A DNA stretch of 64,000 nucleotides from Gyromitra esculenta (Eukaryota; Ascomycota; Pezizomycetes; Pezizales; Discinaceae), in assembly GCA_038503075.1 (NCBI GenBank), contig JBCAML010000009.1, positions 1,674,001 through 1,738,000 of the forward strand. Reading direction: 5' to 3'. A program made the position numbers and the translations under genes. Positions 1 through 11,621 of this stretch are shown piece after piece; the stretch's first letter is position 1, and each line of letters begins with the position of its first letter. Below the pieces are notes generated by a model. It saw nothing but the letters and a program-made list of their open reading frames with translations, had not been told where the DNA came from and ran no database searches.

Positions 1-1363
1 CTATCAATGAAGGATTGACAGGGGCTATTCCCTAATTACTCAGATAAGGCTTTTTTTCTCTTCGTTTCCCTCTGGGAATAATCCATGTTTCCGATCATAA
101 TACATTGATCCCTTTCTTGCTAAATAACTGGCTTCCTTGCTAATGTCATCAAGGTGCTGTCCTGTGGGGGTCTGGGACCTATTTAATTCAGTGAATCAAT
201 ATATAGATGAATCGGGACTCTCTATCCTTTCTTAAACCCTTTTAGACTGTTATCTTGGGGAAGTTCGCCACGAACTACTGCCACGAAAGAAAAAGCTCAT
301 AGTGTTGCATCTTACTAGAAAGGCGGGGGTTTCGGTTTTTTTCCTGCTGCTGCGGTGGGGTGCCGTGATAAGTGGTGAGAATCAAATTTCCACACTCTGC
401 ATTCGGTAGCTTGCAGAAGTCTCTTTAGTGTTGAGGTAAGTCGGTGGCTTATCTCGGGGAGTATCGTATGTGGTTCCGCCACCCATAACACGGTCTGAAT
501 ACGATACCAAGGTATTTCGGATACCTTCTTCCAGGATAAACTGAGTGACTGAAAAAGTTCACCCTATATCGTGCTTTGTCCCCCAGCATTTCATTATCTG
601 GAGGAAGGCGAATTCTCTCCCTGCAGGCGCAGGAGATTAAAGTAGAAGGATGAAGCGTAATCGACGTCAAGAATATAGACGCCTCAGAGTCTTTGATTCA
701 CGATGTACTGCCAACGGATTAACTAGGCCCATCTCTTTCTGCCTTTTTTTTTTCCTTCATAAGAATGGGTTCTGGACGGTAAAACATACGAGGTATCAGA
801 TGGCATTGACACGGCATTGCCCAATGTTGCGGACCCTGAAATAAAAAAACTCAGGTACAAAATAATGATCGGAACTAAGTTCGTTTTCCAATTTTCGCGC
901 AGGCCAACAGCTGGTATTTCTAGTTAGCAACGCTGGCTTGTGAAAAAAAAAACTTCGACGCAAGGTGACGGTATGGAGGAAAGAGGAACCCGGCTGCCTG
1001 GTGACTGGTGCGGACCCTGTCTGATCTTCGCCCACGATTCCCCACAACCAAAGCTTTGGTGCCTTCTCGACCACACCGGCACTTGGACCAAACGTATCTA
1101 ACCGAGCGAGGTGGCCAGGTACTGCCGTCTAAGCTTATCCAGACCAGACCTGATTGTGATATTTTTGGAAAGCTGAGGATACGAAATATGGAACTTGGAC
1201 AAACCATTTCCGCGGAGGAACAGTGGATAGGTAGATGGTAGCTGGGATAAGGCTTTTTTATTTTATTTTATTTTTTTCTGGTATTGATCTTTCTTTTTTT
1301 ATTTTTTTTTGCTGCTTGTTTGCTTGCATTGCACGTTGCGACCAACATCGACCTCACTTCGCG
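1..1363. other. Gene-free left edge
   Basis: I see no supported gene here. The open frames are short, overlap one another on both strands and resemble no protein family I know. The last ~100 bases before the Bmt2 start codon are very T-rich, as is common in fungal core promoters and 5' leaders. Confidence 0.5.
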
Positions 1364-2385
1364 ATGGCACGAGTAAAGAAGCAGAGACGAACAGGATCGA
1401 TCCTCCTATCTCGACATCGTAACGCCTCGGGAAGAGACAGCGCGTCTCTCGTGACTCATGCTCCTCGCTCCGCCACCACGTCAGCTCTGTCATCCAAGGT
1501 CGGAAGAACTGTTATTCGGAATCATCATACTTTGCAAAAAAGGTTGTCGCAGGCCTTGGCTAGAAATGACGTCGAAACTGCAAGGACAGTGCAAGCGGAG
1601 ATCGAAGTAAACGGTGGTCTCAAAAAATACCAACGAGCAAGTGTACGTTCACGATCTCACGATGTTCAACGATGGTTGTTAAAATTTTTTTTGCTGAAAG
1701 CGCGTCATTGCAGGTTTGTGGTCAGTCGAGCCAGCGTGGAGGCGATTCATCGAAAATCCTTATCGACTGGATCGGAGAAATTCGGCGGTCAACTTCAAAA
1801 TTAAAGTCGGATTTGTCCGACAACACCGTCGGCCACGCCACTGGACAAAAGTTGCGGCTCCTAGAAGTGGGAGCTTTGAGTCCGGATAACGCTTGCTCAA
1901 TGTCGCCAATGTTTGACGTGAAGCGAATTGACCTCAACTCGCGACATCCGAGTATCGAGACGCAAGATTTCATGGAACGACCGGTCCCCGAGCACGACAG
2001 CGACAAGTTCGATATCATCTCGCTCTCTCTCGTCCTGAACTACGTGTCTCTCCCAACTGAAAGAGGAGCAATGCTTCGCCGAACAACAGAGTTTCTTCGC
2101 GATAGATCTTTCAACCAGGCCAACTCTCCGCTGGCAGGACTGTTTCCATCTTTGTTTCTTGTTCTTCCAGCACCGTGCATCACAAATTCGAGATACCTTG
2201 ATAATGATCGTCTTGCCAAGATCATGAATTGTCTTGGTTACACCTTGATGCGATCAAAGTCGACTGCAAAATTGAGTTACCAGCTGTGGCATTTCAAGAA
2301 TGGAGAAACTAGGCAGGATATTTTTAAAAAGGAAGAGGTTAACCCTGGCAAGACACGAAACAACTTTGCAATCGTGCTAAAATAA
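1364..2385 (+). CDS. BMT2: 25S rRNA adenine-N1 methyltransferase (Bmt2 family)
   Basis: Predicted SAM-dependent methyltransferase that makes N1-methyladenosine in the large-subunit rRNA, acting in the nucleolus. Two exons, 1364..1642 and 1714..2385; the 71-nt intron begins GTACGT, ends TTGCAG and is removed in phase 0, giving 316 aa (yeast Bmt2 is 337). The start is the ATG opening MARVKKQRR, a basic nucleolar-type N terminus. Family signatures are GGLKKYQRAS just before the intron, RGGDSSK just after it, the SAM-binding strand LLEVGAL, the acidic strand end RIDLNS, and FDIISLSLVLNYV with the Asn-Tyr typical of Bmt2. The C terminus is also family-like (KSTAKLSYQLW, NNFAIVL). Recognition rests on remembered family patterns. 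No gene overlaps it; the next gene downstream is on the opposite strand. Confidence 0.92.
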
Positions 2386-2903
2386 CAATGTACCTAAAGA
2401 TGCGGTTGCCTTGGACCTTAGCTAATGCTCGGACGATCAGTATGTGCACGAATCATTTTTTCTGCAGCACGCCTATCTGTAATGAGGTAACCTACCTACT
2501 CTATTGGTAAGGTGATTATACGTGATGTAGACTGTGCTCAATAGCTTGGTGAATCCGAGACCTGCGACAATTACTTCGAACGGCACAAGCTACATATTGA
2601 TCGGTTCTTAAAAGCTCTTAACGCATCCTCGATCGGTTTCACTATTCAAGAATTGCAAGTTTTGCGTCAATTCTTGTTGCTGTTGCTTACCTTCGGTATG
2701 CTATGACAAATTCTTGGAGCCTGGTTGGCTGTTCCCTGAAGCTTATTATCCGTATATGAAACCTCTTAATTTTACTAGCATCTTTGTGTCCGACATATTT
2801 TGTGTAAGAACGGGCCCAATTATCGAAAGGGTCAATATAGCGATTGGCGATGTTTGCGCATCGCTCCCCTCTCCGCGCAACAAGTACCAGATGTATATAT
2901 ACA

Positions 2904-3066
2904 CAGTCGGACCTTGATATAAGGAACCCCGATATAATGGAAATTTGCAGTAACGGACGGAAACTTTGAGTTCCTGGCACCACCCAAAATTTGCTGTAAG
3001 GAAAAATTTGCTATAACGAACGAACTCCCACGAATTATACATGTCCCTTATAACAAGGTGCAACTG
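2904..3066. mobile_element. Pogo/Fot1-like miniature inverted-repeat element
   Basis: The left end reads CAGTCGGACCTTGATATAAG. The right end, read on the minus strand, is CAGTTGCACCTTGTTATAAG, giving inverted ends of about 21 bp with about 3 mismatches. Inside each end are further degenerate repeats of the type GATATAA / GCTATAACGAACG, typical of the ends of fungal pogo/Fot1 transposons (CAGTCGANCCTCGTTATAACG-like). A TA lies directly outside the right end; on the left the TA is two bases further out. Only 163 bp long with no transposase, so it is a non-autonomous or decayed element. Confidence 0.6.
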
Positions 3067-3536
3067 TACATAGTTCTCCACGAAAATTGTCTCATCATTC
3101 CTAAAGCTGACCAAGGCTGGTTTGACCCCATGAGTGATAGGCGGTGACACGGGAAAGCAAGACTTTCCCGGCTGCCCGGGAGTCTTGAGGCTTGGCTTCT
3201 TTTGGGTCTCGCGGCCTTCATGCAAGTAAGAAATTGGATTGGGCTCGGTGAGCTCCGAGACACCAGTGGTACCGGGTGATTTTAGCTCTCGGTGCTCGGG
3301 AATGGTGTGAATGGTGTGTAATAAAATAACGGTGGCGGAAGGGGGCTTGGTGGCGTCTTATCGCTGTCGCGAGCCTTGTTTTACATTCGTAGCTTTCTAG
3401 CTTCGGTGATCTCTCCGGCTTCGTTTCGCTCTACTTTCTCCCAGGTACCGATTCTACGCTCTATGTCTCGGCATATAGGCCAACGAGACGATACACTACC
3501 TTGGACCAGAGTTTGCGTATATCATTTCTAGGTGTA

Positions 3537-3775
3537 CTACAGGTGTAGAGGGTAAATATGACGAACTGTGGCGCAAGAGTTGCTTTCGGTAGCACGGAAT
3601 AGAAATCACACTCCTATCCCGATCATGAAAATAGCCGTAAAGACGCAAAGTAAATTCTGTTCAAAATACTGTGTCAAATAAAAATTAATAACTATATTGA
3701 TGTTGAGGAGATATGAGTGTTGAAAAGTCGTCGAAGGTACGCCACAGTTCGTCATATTTACCCCTACACCCGTAG
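3537..3775. mobile_element. TA-flanked miniature element, ~38-bp inverted ends
   Basis: Left arm from 3537 (CTACAGGTGTAGAGGGTAAA, continuing ATATGACGAACTGTGGCG) is repeated in inverse orientation at the right end (3740..3775) with one substitution and one single-base gap. Both ends are bounded by TA (3535-3536 and 3776-3777), the target duplication of Tc1/mariner-type elements. The 239-bp element has no coding capacity. It lies 150 bp downstream of the glucosidase stop codon. Confidence 0.72.
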
Positions 3776-3928
3776 TACTGTAGGATGATACATAAGATAT
3801 CACTCGTCATGCGGGCGCATAGAAGACTATTCATTCATAAAAATTTCTCTCCAAGAACGCCGGATGTGGAATTCGATTTAGGTTCGAACCTCTATTTATC
3901 AATTACGAAGCTCAGCTTCTCCACAGTA

Positions 3929-6900
3929 TTACAACTCATCTCTAATACTTGCCTCTGGAGTAGGCACAACAACAACATTCTCAGGCATACTCATTATCTC
4001 GACCACAAGTGACGTCCAACCCAAGAAATGCGCGGTTCTCTGACCCTTGCCGGTATCCGAGTCATACTGTTCCCATGCATATCCTGTGGTGTCCCATTCA
4101 TGGTAAACGTTTTCAACAACGTTTTTTCTAAGTCTGGAGTAGATTCTCGCCGCCTGGGCTTGGTGTGGGCCGGATTTGGAGCCGTATTCCTAATTTCCTC
4201 GGAATATCACCCGTTAGTGTCTCCTGCAAGCATATCCGGCAGAGGAAAGGCAATCCGAAAACGTGGAGTGTGCAGATAACGGTGCGGCAAATGAGAAGGT
4301 ACATACCTGCAATCTCTGGATCGCTAAATAGTTGATATTGATCCACACGGGTCCCTTCCAATAATTTTCCCCTGTTCCAAAATATTCATCACTTTTGCTT
4401 AAGCTTCTTAACCCGTAATCACTCCACAAATGCGCAGGATCCTCGATCAAATCCAGCACCTTGCCCAACTTGTCCGAGTCCTTGTCCACGAGGCCGACCA
4501 AGAATGGGAATATTGCAATGTACCCTTTGTGGCACACATGCACACTTTCGTCGTAATCGTCAATGGTCGCGTCACAGTATGTGCCGTGCTTGTCTGACCA
4601 GTGCAGATCATCTACGTTTTTTGTGATAGCATAGTCAAATTCGTCGAACTCCGCGGCATCTTCCGTCTCCCCAATTTTCTCTGCTATGCGTTTTATGCAG
4701 CGTGTCATCATACCAACCCACGAGAGTAGATCAACATGGAGTTCACCCGTGTGTGGGGGACGAGCACGGGGATAGTCGTCTAGCCCAGAGGTTAAGCAAT
4801 GTTCTGGGGTGCGGCCTCTCCACCGATAGCCTTCCTTCATGGAGTATGCCTCCCTGTCCCAGGTTCTGATGTCACCCGATTGGGTTTTGCGGTACCAGAA
4901 ATAATGGCGGCGAAGGAGTGGATAAATTGACCGAAGATACTGCAGCGCTGCCTCGGGATTCTTCAAATGTGCCGTAGGAAGGTCGGCTGACGAAAACATG
5001 TTTCCGAAGGACTCTTGGCTAAGGGCCTCATCTGTTATACTAGTTAGTATTCTGTTAAAAACTGCAGGAATCGTATGATGTTTACCCGGGCCTTGAAACT
5101 CTTCTAATTTATCAATAAACTTGGTTAGTATGAAGAAAAGCGTTGGTGGATTCGCATAGTGCGGGTACTGGATCTGAAACTCCGCCGGCACCTTGGTTCT
5201 CGCTTCATCTCCAAGGATTTGTTCTCGCCCAATCCAACCGTCGTCGTCTACAAGCGAGAGCCAGCTTTTGACGATCTCCAAGGTCAAATCCATATCCCAA
5301 TCGCTGATCGGAATTAAGTGGAATCCTTCGTCCCACAAAAAGCCTCGTGGGAAAAATGGCCGTGAGGGGATGCTTGAAAATAGTTCTGATGGTCCTTCGA
5401 ACTTTGCCGCGTCGGAGCGTTTCTGTGCTTCCGCAGCATCCTCCCAAAATCCCTCGTTTTCTTCCTCGTATTCACTTGCATACGTACGATCTACGACTGA
5501 GGTGCCATGAAAGTAGCCAATACCACCCAAAAGATTTGAGAAAAGCGAATGCGCAAATTTGGTGTATTTGACCGTATCAAAGGGGGCTAATCGCGGGAAT
5601 ACTTTTTCGAAACGTTTAGGGAATGACGAGCTCACGGACTCAAGTGTCTCTGTGAGTATCTCAGCTAGTCGATTGGCTAGTTAGCAGCTTATACTGTGCA
5701 AAGAACATAAGAACAGAGACTATACAAGTCATAGACTTTGGAGCAGACTCTGATGTGTAGAGAATGTCAAACTGGAAGCCTTGTTAGCTTTATATTTCTC
5801 TCGATGAGATGTTAGAAGCTAGGGTGATTTTACCTCAAAGGCACCTTCAAAAACTTTTTGTACATAGTGTAGATTCCCCGGCTCAAAATTGTTCTTAACA
5901 GTAAAGGTCTGCCATGGGGGCGGATGGTTGTCTTTTCCAAACCTTTCTTGTAAGTCGACAAGGTTGTCACGAAGAGCCAAAAACAAAAAATCTAGTCCAT
6001 ATCAGGATCAGTCTTTGTATCCTTGGATTCATTGGGATAAATCTTACCTTTTGCATTCCAAACTTGATTCTCTGGGGCCTTGACGGAGTGATATAAAGTT
6101 CTATCAAGTGGTTTCTCGGCCCAATAAATAGGATTTACAATTCTCGGAGCACGATTGGTTTTGGGGCCAGGAGTGATATCAATCTTGAAATCTCCAAGAC
6201 GAGGTACAGAGCCTTCAAGCTGGACCGTGCCTTCCAGTCCCTTCTCATCAGGTTCATTTTCCAAAGAGACACTTCCAAATCCTTCAAGACCGACATAAAA
6301 CCAAAGTGATGTTTTGAGATCTTCTGGGGCTATGTTTCATTTTTGTTAGCTAAAGCTACATCTCGAGAATTTTATGAAGCTTACCATCTTCTCTTGGCGT
6401 TCCAGTGATACGAACACCCCAGTGTCCACCTAAAACGTAATGTGTAAGCTTCTTTAAACCAATGAGAATACTAAGATAAAACTAACCGTGCTCTCCCCCT
6501 TCAACTTTTACAAACTGCGTCTTTATATCAATCATATTCCCCTGATCGCGGATGACCTGACTACCTCCAGTTCGGACATCATACTCCTCCCACCCGTAAC
6601 CAGCCATATTATCACCCTGTTCGCAAGCATGTCGAACACCTAACGCCGACAATGGAGGTTAGTATCATTTTCCTCTGCTACTGACCAAGCGATTGCTACT
6701 AAAGGGTACCAGACTATTTTGTACACTCCTGAAATCTTCCACCCTACTCCACATCAGCCCAGCTATCAAACTATTTGGTATCCTTGGCTTGACACCAAAA
6801 TATAAGTTAGGCCTATAAGGTCCCCATAATAAACTCTGGTTTGAAGCTCTTGAAATCTCATTCACGAGAATCCATTGCCCGTCTTCTGTTGTGGCGGTCG

Positions 6901-6973
6901 CGTTCGTCAAGAGTGCTGAAAATATCGTGAAAAGGAAGAGCTGTAACATCGCTAAACGAGAGTGAGCCGCCAT
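3929..6973 (-). CDS. CWH41: Mannosyl-oligosaccharide glucosidase (glucosidase I, GH63)
   Basis: ER enzyme that removes the terminal alpha-1,2-glucose from the N-glycan precursor after transfer to protein, the entry step of the calnexin cycle. Eight exons on the minus strand: 6973..6715, 6639..6487, 6429..6385, 6329..6048, 5991..5834, 5771..5726, 5664..4307, 4189..3929. The frame stays open through all junctions, giving 853 aa, the family's usual length. Residues 1-28 (LAMLQLFLFTIFSALL core) form a signal anchor, placing the enzyme as a type II ER membrane protein. Family motifs include YFGVKPRIPNSL, GLMWSR, NMAGYGWEEYD, WFYVGLEGFGS, RGFLWDEGFH, GPVWININYLA and, in the last exon, TGYAWEQYDSDTGKGQ...FLGWTSLV. 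Exon 6 is only 46 nt. The first intron needs a weak donor (GTCTGG); the others have normal sites. Five of the introns are only 55-62 nt. Confidence 0.93.
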
Positions 6974-7660
6974 TGTGATGGCTCTGAACGAAGTTAAGGA
7001 TTGGTGCCAATTGCTGGCTGTTGAGATGTCCTGGTGATCGAGACACGTTTCGTGAAGCTCAGCAAAGTCAGCATGTTACTGCAAACCCCTGTGGGTGCTT
7101 GCTTAGCCGCGCTCTTGGCAGCCTCGCGCCCTGATGACGACACCACCACATGATCTAAGCGCTGCCACTGACCGCGCTTGTTTTGAGAAAGCAGTACGGT
7201 TATTGTTTAAAGCTTTGTCCCCGTTTGGTAGCCTTTCCGCTTCTAGAGTAGTTTTTCCGTTCGTTTCTCTAATGGCGTTTTTGGATCTTCGTTATCATCC
7301 GTTCTCCTTTCAGAGTCGAGTATACATTATCACAGTGCTTCAGATCTGGACAAAGAATAGAATGCTGTTGCGACACCGCAAACAGTACTACGTGTAGTCA
7401 GCTTTCAAATGACTGAATGCAACCATAGTCTCGATTTTGACAAAGAGAAAGTTTATTAGACCTAAAAGCTCGGTACAACTTCAGTCTACTCGTTTCTCGG
7501 GCACAAAGGCATCCTTCAAATAGCTATATTCTTCCTCGTTGCTGCGAGAAAATCAAAACTCCCTCCCTATAAACCTTTTCTAACAACCAGAGTTTTCAAA
7601 CCCTACTCTATAATTCAGAAACTATACTCTAGTGTTCCTTTTACCGCAAGATCCACAAAT
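6974..7660. other. Divergent promoter region
   Basis: A 687-bp shared upstream region between the glucosidase gene (leftward) and the unknown RGG-tailed gene (rightward). I see no repeat, RNA gene or credible frame in it. Presumably it holds both promoters (inference from position). Confidence 0.5.
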
Positions 7661-9430
7661 ATGATGACCGACGAAGATCGTGTTCGGTTCTCTAGCTCAC
7701 CCAGGCCTGAAGATACAGATGTTGAGAATGAACACGAAAAAGCAAGGGATACAAATCTCCCGATCTTAGAGGTGAATAGGAAAACTCTCAATATGAAGGA
7801 TATATATATATACGTCGCTGTATAATGTTGAAAAGATTGAATTTGGCTTGAGAGAGCAAAAGAAGGAGGAAAGTCGAGAATAACAAAAAACGGGGGAATT
7901 TTGTTTTATGATGATACCCAAGATATTACAAAAGGAAATGTTCATAGAGCTAACCAACTTATTGCTCAGCGTGGGGACGCGTTTGCACGTATCTGTAAGG
8001 TCGTGTCCTGCAGCCAAAATATAGACCCCATTGTCAGAAAGGACGCAGTGGGTCATGCGATCAGCCTTTCTCGCGAGCTAGGAACCGAAGAATCCGCGGA
8101 CATTCTTACCGAGCTTCTATTTGATCCATCCTCAGAGGTATATAATCTTTCTATTTCCAAGGTTACGATACTGAATAAATACTGACAACCACCTATCTAG
8201 ATTCGCACTATAGTTTTTGCCAACATATCTACCTTTATTGGAAAAACAGGCGACAATAGCTTTGAGACCATCGTATATAATGTTGTAGAGGAACTTGCTG
8301 GAGCGAATGGACAACCCTCTCCTTTTCCTAATGAAGAATCTAAGGCCCTCGAAATCGCTGCGGAACACTTGATGAAAAGTTATTCAACACAATTCTTCTC
8401 TGCACTTTTTGCCCCGACTAGCGTCTCAAAGGGGTCTTTGAAATGGCTAGCTGCCAGCTATCCTAAGCTAAAAGCTGAAATTTTCAGTGATGGCTCCGAA
8501 GCCGGTGCGAAAGCTGATAGGGCGCTAATGGCTGCCTTGAAGTCAGCGTCTGCGCAGCTCACCGACACAATTGACAAAGCCATGTTGGCAATGAATGCCA
8601 TGAATACCGTCGTCAAGTCAGTACAATCTGTGCTTGGTATATACTCGGATCTTCTTCGTGTATCTGGCGATTCGAGGATTGTCATTGTCAGTACTGCTCT
8701 CACCTCTAACGCGGCAAACCAAGCTATGGGGACCCAGCAAAGTCGGCCTCACACGCCGGGAACGGGAAGTACACAGTATTCCAAGCACCATGCTCGCGGC
8801 CGTGATAGCAGTATCTCTCAAATATCCCCCAAGTCTTCGAATACTCGTCCGTTCGCGTTAGAAATGGAGATGCGTAGCTCAATTCCTTCGGCACCCACCA
8901 ATCATTACTACGGGGCGGAAGTCGATATGTCTGACAACGTTGCTTCGCTCCCTTACACTTCTCCACCTCAAGGAATTTCTCCACGATCATCAACTCAATA
9001 TCCTACAACACCGCCGTTGCAACAACAGCGTTCTAGTTCCGCCCCACCAGTCCCAACACCTTCAAAGCGTACCTTCGGCGGGACTGAAATGCGTGTGGGG
9101 ATTGATACTAGATCCAAGCGCCTTAGGAAGGATAGCGACAGCCCGAAGACTCCTAGCCCTGCGCATAGCTCACGAAAACGGAGCGGTGGTAGCCAGGGCG
9201 GGTCAGGATCGTACCGCGGAAATGGTAGGGGCCGTTACCAAGGCAGGAACTTTATACCAAACTACGTGCCAAATTTCAGGGGCCGTGGGGGCTATCGTGG
9301 CAGAGAAATATATAGGTCTTCCTACACATGGCGTGGCAGGCAACCACCATGGGGCGGTAGGGGAGAAAGGGGAGAATACCGGGGTGATTACCGAGGCACA
9401 GAGTATCCTTCAAGGATGAATTATGAGTAG
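7661..9430 (+). CDS. Unrecognised protein: helical domain plus RGG-rich tail
   Basis: I do not recognise this family. Proposed exons are 7661..7771, 7853..8137 and 8201..9430, giving 541 aa. The second intron (63 nt, GTATAT...TCTAG) is well supported. The first (81 nt, GTGAAT...TTGAG) is the only in-frame solution I found and is tentative. After an acidic N terminus (EDTDVENEHEKARD), residues ~50-290 look all-helical, possibly HEAT/ARM-like (VRKDAVGHAISLSRELG, ADILTELLFDPSSEIRTIVF). A disordered Ser/Pro/Thr/Gln middle follows with short basic patches (KRLRKDSDSPK, SRKRSGG). The last ~75 residues are rich in RGG, RGR and GRG with Tyr, a typical RNA-binding and arginine-methylation tail. A role in RNA metabolism is therefore plausible, but this is inference from composition only. 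Confidence 0.6.
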
Positions 9431-10557
9431 GAAAACAAAGTAATTGGATTGGAAGCCTAACTACGTCTAAATGAAATTGTTGTTATTTCTTACGTGTTGC
9501 TAAGTTTCTTAGGATCAGCGATGTTGAGTATCGCGAGTGATTTTTAGTGATGCATATCACTAGTTGGTGTATCGCTATTGTGTATTCTATGGAAAGAAGC
9601 GAAAGCGCCTGGATATGTCTAGTTTTTCCCTGCGTATTGTTGCCCCACGATCTGACGGGGTCTGTTTGGGATGGGCTATTTCAGATGTGTGCGCTGCGAA
9701 AGGATCCTGTGAAGCAACAAGGTCCTGTGCGAGGCTAGCTGCAAATACCCATTTGCGCGAAAATCTGGCTCTTATGAAATGGAAGAGGTGCCTACGTGTC
9801 CATTTTGATTGTTTATCTATTATTTACCAATATTGTGCTTCTGTGCTCTCAGTGGTGTCTCAATTATGTTGTCCCGAAGTGGCTGACCACGTGACGAAAC
9901 ACTTCATGTCATTTTGCTATGAGGCTCATATACTGTGTCTTTCCGCAGTAACAAGCACAACAACAATAAGGGAGAGCGAGTTTTGCTTTTGATTGCTGGG
10001 GCGAACGTTTGTTACACGAGTACTCTCTCTTATTGCTGCCCACCTTCAGAACCCTTTTGAGCGTGGAGCGCATCTAAGCTTCAGCGTGCGATGTTGGATG
10101 TAACGTCTGGAAAGTATTTCTGCGGAGATGCGGGGCGCATTTGCTACGTACTTAGCTAACTACCCGGACGATTTTAACTACACTTAGCTTTTTACAGAAT
10201 GAACATAAGGCATATGACACTTGGAGCCTCCATATACTTGAGCGTACGCGTGCGATGTACGGATATGTACATACCCATCATGGCCAGTTTCAAATATTTA
10301 TCGCGGTATCTCTAATGTCTGGGTGACCAGCTCGAGGATTCCACTGCCTCCCTATTGCAGGAATGTAGGGGGATCGCCTCGTACAAGATAGAAGGCAAGA
10401 TGAGAGCCCGTAAGTACCGATACGTAATACATCCTATGTGTACTACATGTACATGCATGTATCTAACCTCTAGTAAGTATGCTGTGTTAGGCTTAATTTT
10501 CCTTAGAATGGGGGCCCGTATGCGTCTTAAGGCCCTGATAATACATGGTACTGCTAT
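9431..10557. other. Intergenic region without recognised features
   Basis: About 1.1 kb with several short overlapping frames that look fortuitous (Cys/Ser/Val-rich, no start context, no family resemblance). I see no repeat or RNA gene. Confidence 0.45.
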
Positions 10558-11621
10558 ATGCTGACTGAGTACTTAAAACGGCAATTACCCGTCGTTTTAG
10601 AGGAAGCAGTAAAAGGGGCCTCTGCACAAAATAACATCAATCCATTTTTTTATAAAGCAAACCCGATTCAGCTCTACGAAAACTATCGCTTGCAACAGAG
10701 GTTATTCGATATTACAAACACAGAACTAGAAAAAGCTACAAAAAAAACCCCCTCGCTCGTAAGTTAGTGGGACTTGAAGCAGCAGCCCCTCACATACAAG
10801 CATTCGACGAAAAAGGACAGAATATGGCTGGTCCTGAGGTCTTCTTGGGGATTGCGGGCCTCTTAGCTCCACTAATAGCTGCTCCGGTTGAGTCTGCTAT
10901 CCGCACGCGCTTCCATAAGCCGCGTTATGAATATCACTGTGACCGAGAAGAAGTCTGTAGCCATTTCGAAGAGTCGTGGATGTCACTTGAAAGCAACATT
11001 TCTCAGCTCCGCTCTATCATCCCAACACTAGCCCACAGCGACCAACACCGCCGCTTGGTTTTGAAGGAGCTCGAGAAAGCAACAAAGCTATTTCAGGAAA
11101 CCAACGCCCGCATCCTCGCATGTAAACCAATCCGGAACGCCCTTCGAGAACAAGAGAAGACCGATATGTTCCTAGAGGCTATTGGGAAGAAGATTGGTGC
11201 TACAGGAATGATACCGGACGAGAGGATGGCTGCGATGCTAGGGTCTATCATTGCTACAAAACTACCATCCTCTTCGACCGAGTCGTCAAATAAAGAAAAC
11301 GGCATGCAGATACCGGTTGGTCGGAATTCTAGGAGTATGGACCATGGCAGCCCGAACCCCTGCGATGAAAGTTTTTTCGATCATTCCCAGTATTCTAGAA
11401 ACGAACCCTCCAGGGATGGCAAACGGGACAAAAAGCATGCCCGCAACACGAGGGCTCATCGTGATCGTGATAGCTCACCAACTCACTATCGTAGAAAGTG
11501 CCGTCACAATTCACCCTCACCCCCGTCTTCACCCTCGTTCTGCGGTGGCTGCTCTGGGAGCACCCTCTGTGATTCACCGCCGAGGCGCGAGGAGAGATAC
11601 CTTGACCGTGATCGGTGGTAA
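10558..11621 (+). CDS. Unrecognised protein: hydrophobic helix, helical bundle, SR-like tail
   Basis: I do not recognise this protein. The best model joins 10558..10758 to 10821..11621 through a 62-nt intron (GTAAGT...GGACAG, phase 0), giving 333 aa. The second exon alone is the secure part and has its own ATG at 10824. The first exon encodes a helical, charged segment. The second begins with a hydrophobic stretch (VFLGIAGLLAPLIAAPV), then about 120 residues of regular amphipathic helices (FEESWMSLESNISQLRSII, LVLKELEKATKLFQETNARI). The C terminus is low-complexity and rich in Arg, Ser, Asp and His (RDGKRDKKHARNTRAHRDRD, SPSPPSSPS). A hydrophobic N-terminal helix before a helical bundle recalls HeLo-like or NLR N-terminal domains of fungi, but I see no motif that proves it. 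Confidence 0.5.

Larger units (their letters stand above)
2386..3928. other. Intergenic region with two miniature transposons
   Basis: Between BMT2 and the 3' end of the glucosidase gene there is no credible gene. It holds a pogo-like miniature element (2904..3066) and a TA-flanked hairpin element (3537..3775), listed separately. Confidence 0.6.

Noticed and set aside
2746..3225. 159-codon frame on the minus strand that might be a transposase
   Set aside because: Much of it (2904..3066) is the pogo-like repeat itself, and the rest has no DDE or helix-turn-helix motif.
3878..3895. GGTTCGAACC palindrome resembling a tRNA B box
   Set aside because: No acceptor or anticodon stems around it. It is a chance palindrome just downstream of the glucosidase stop codon.
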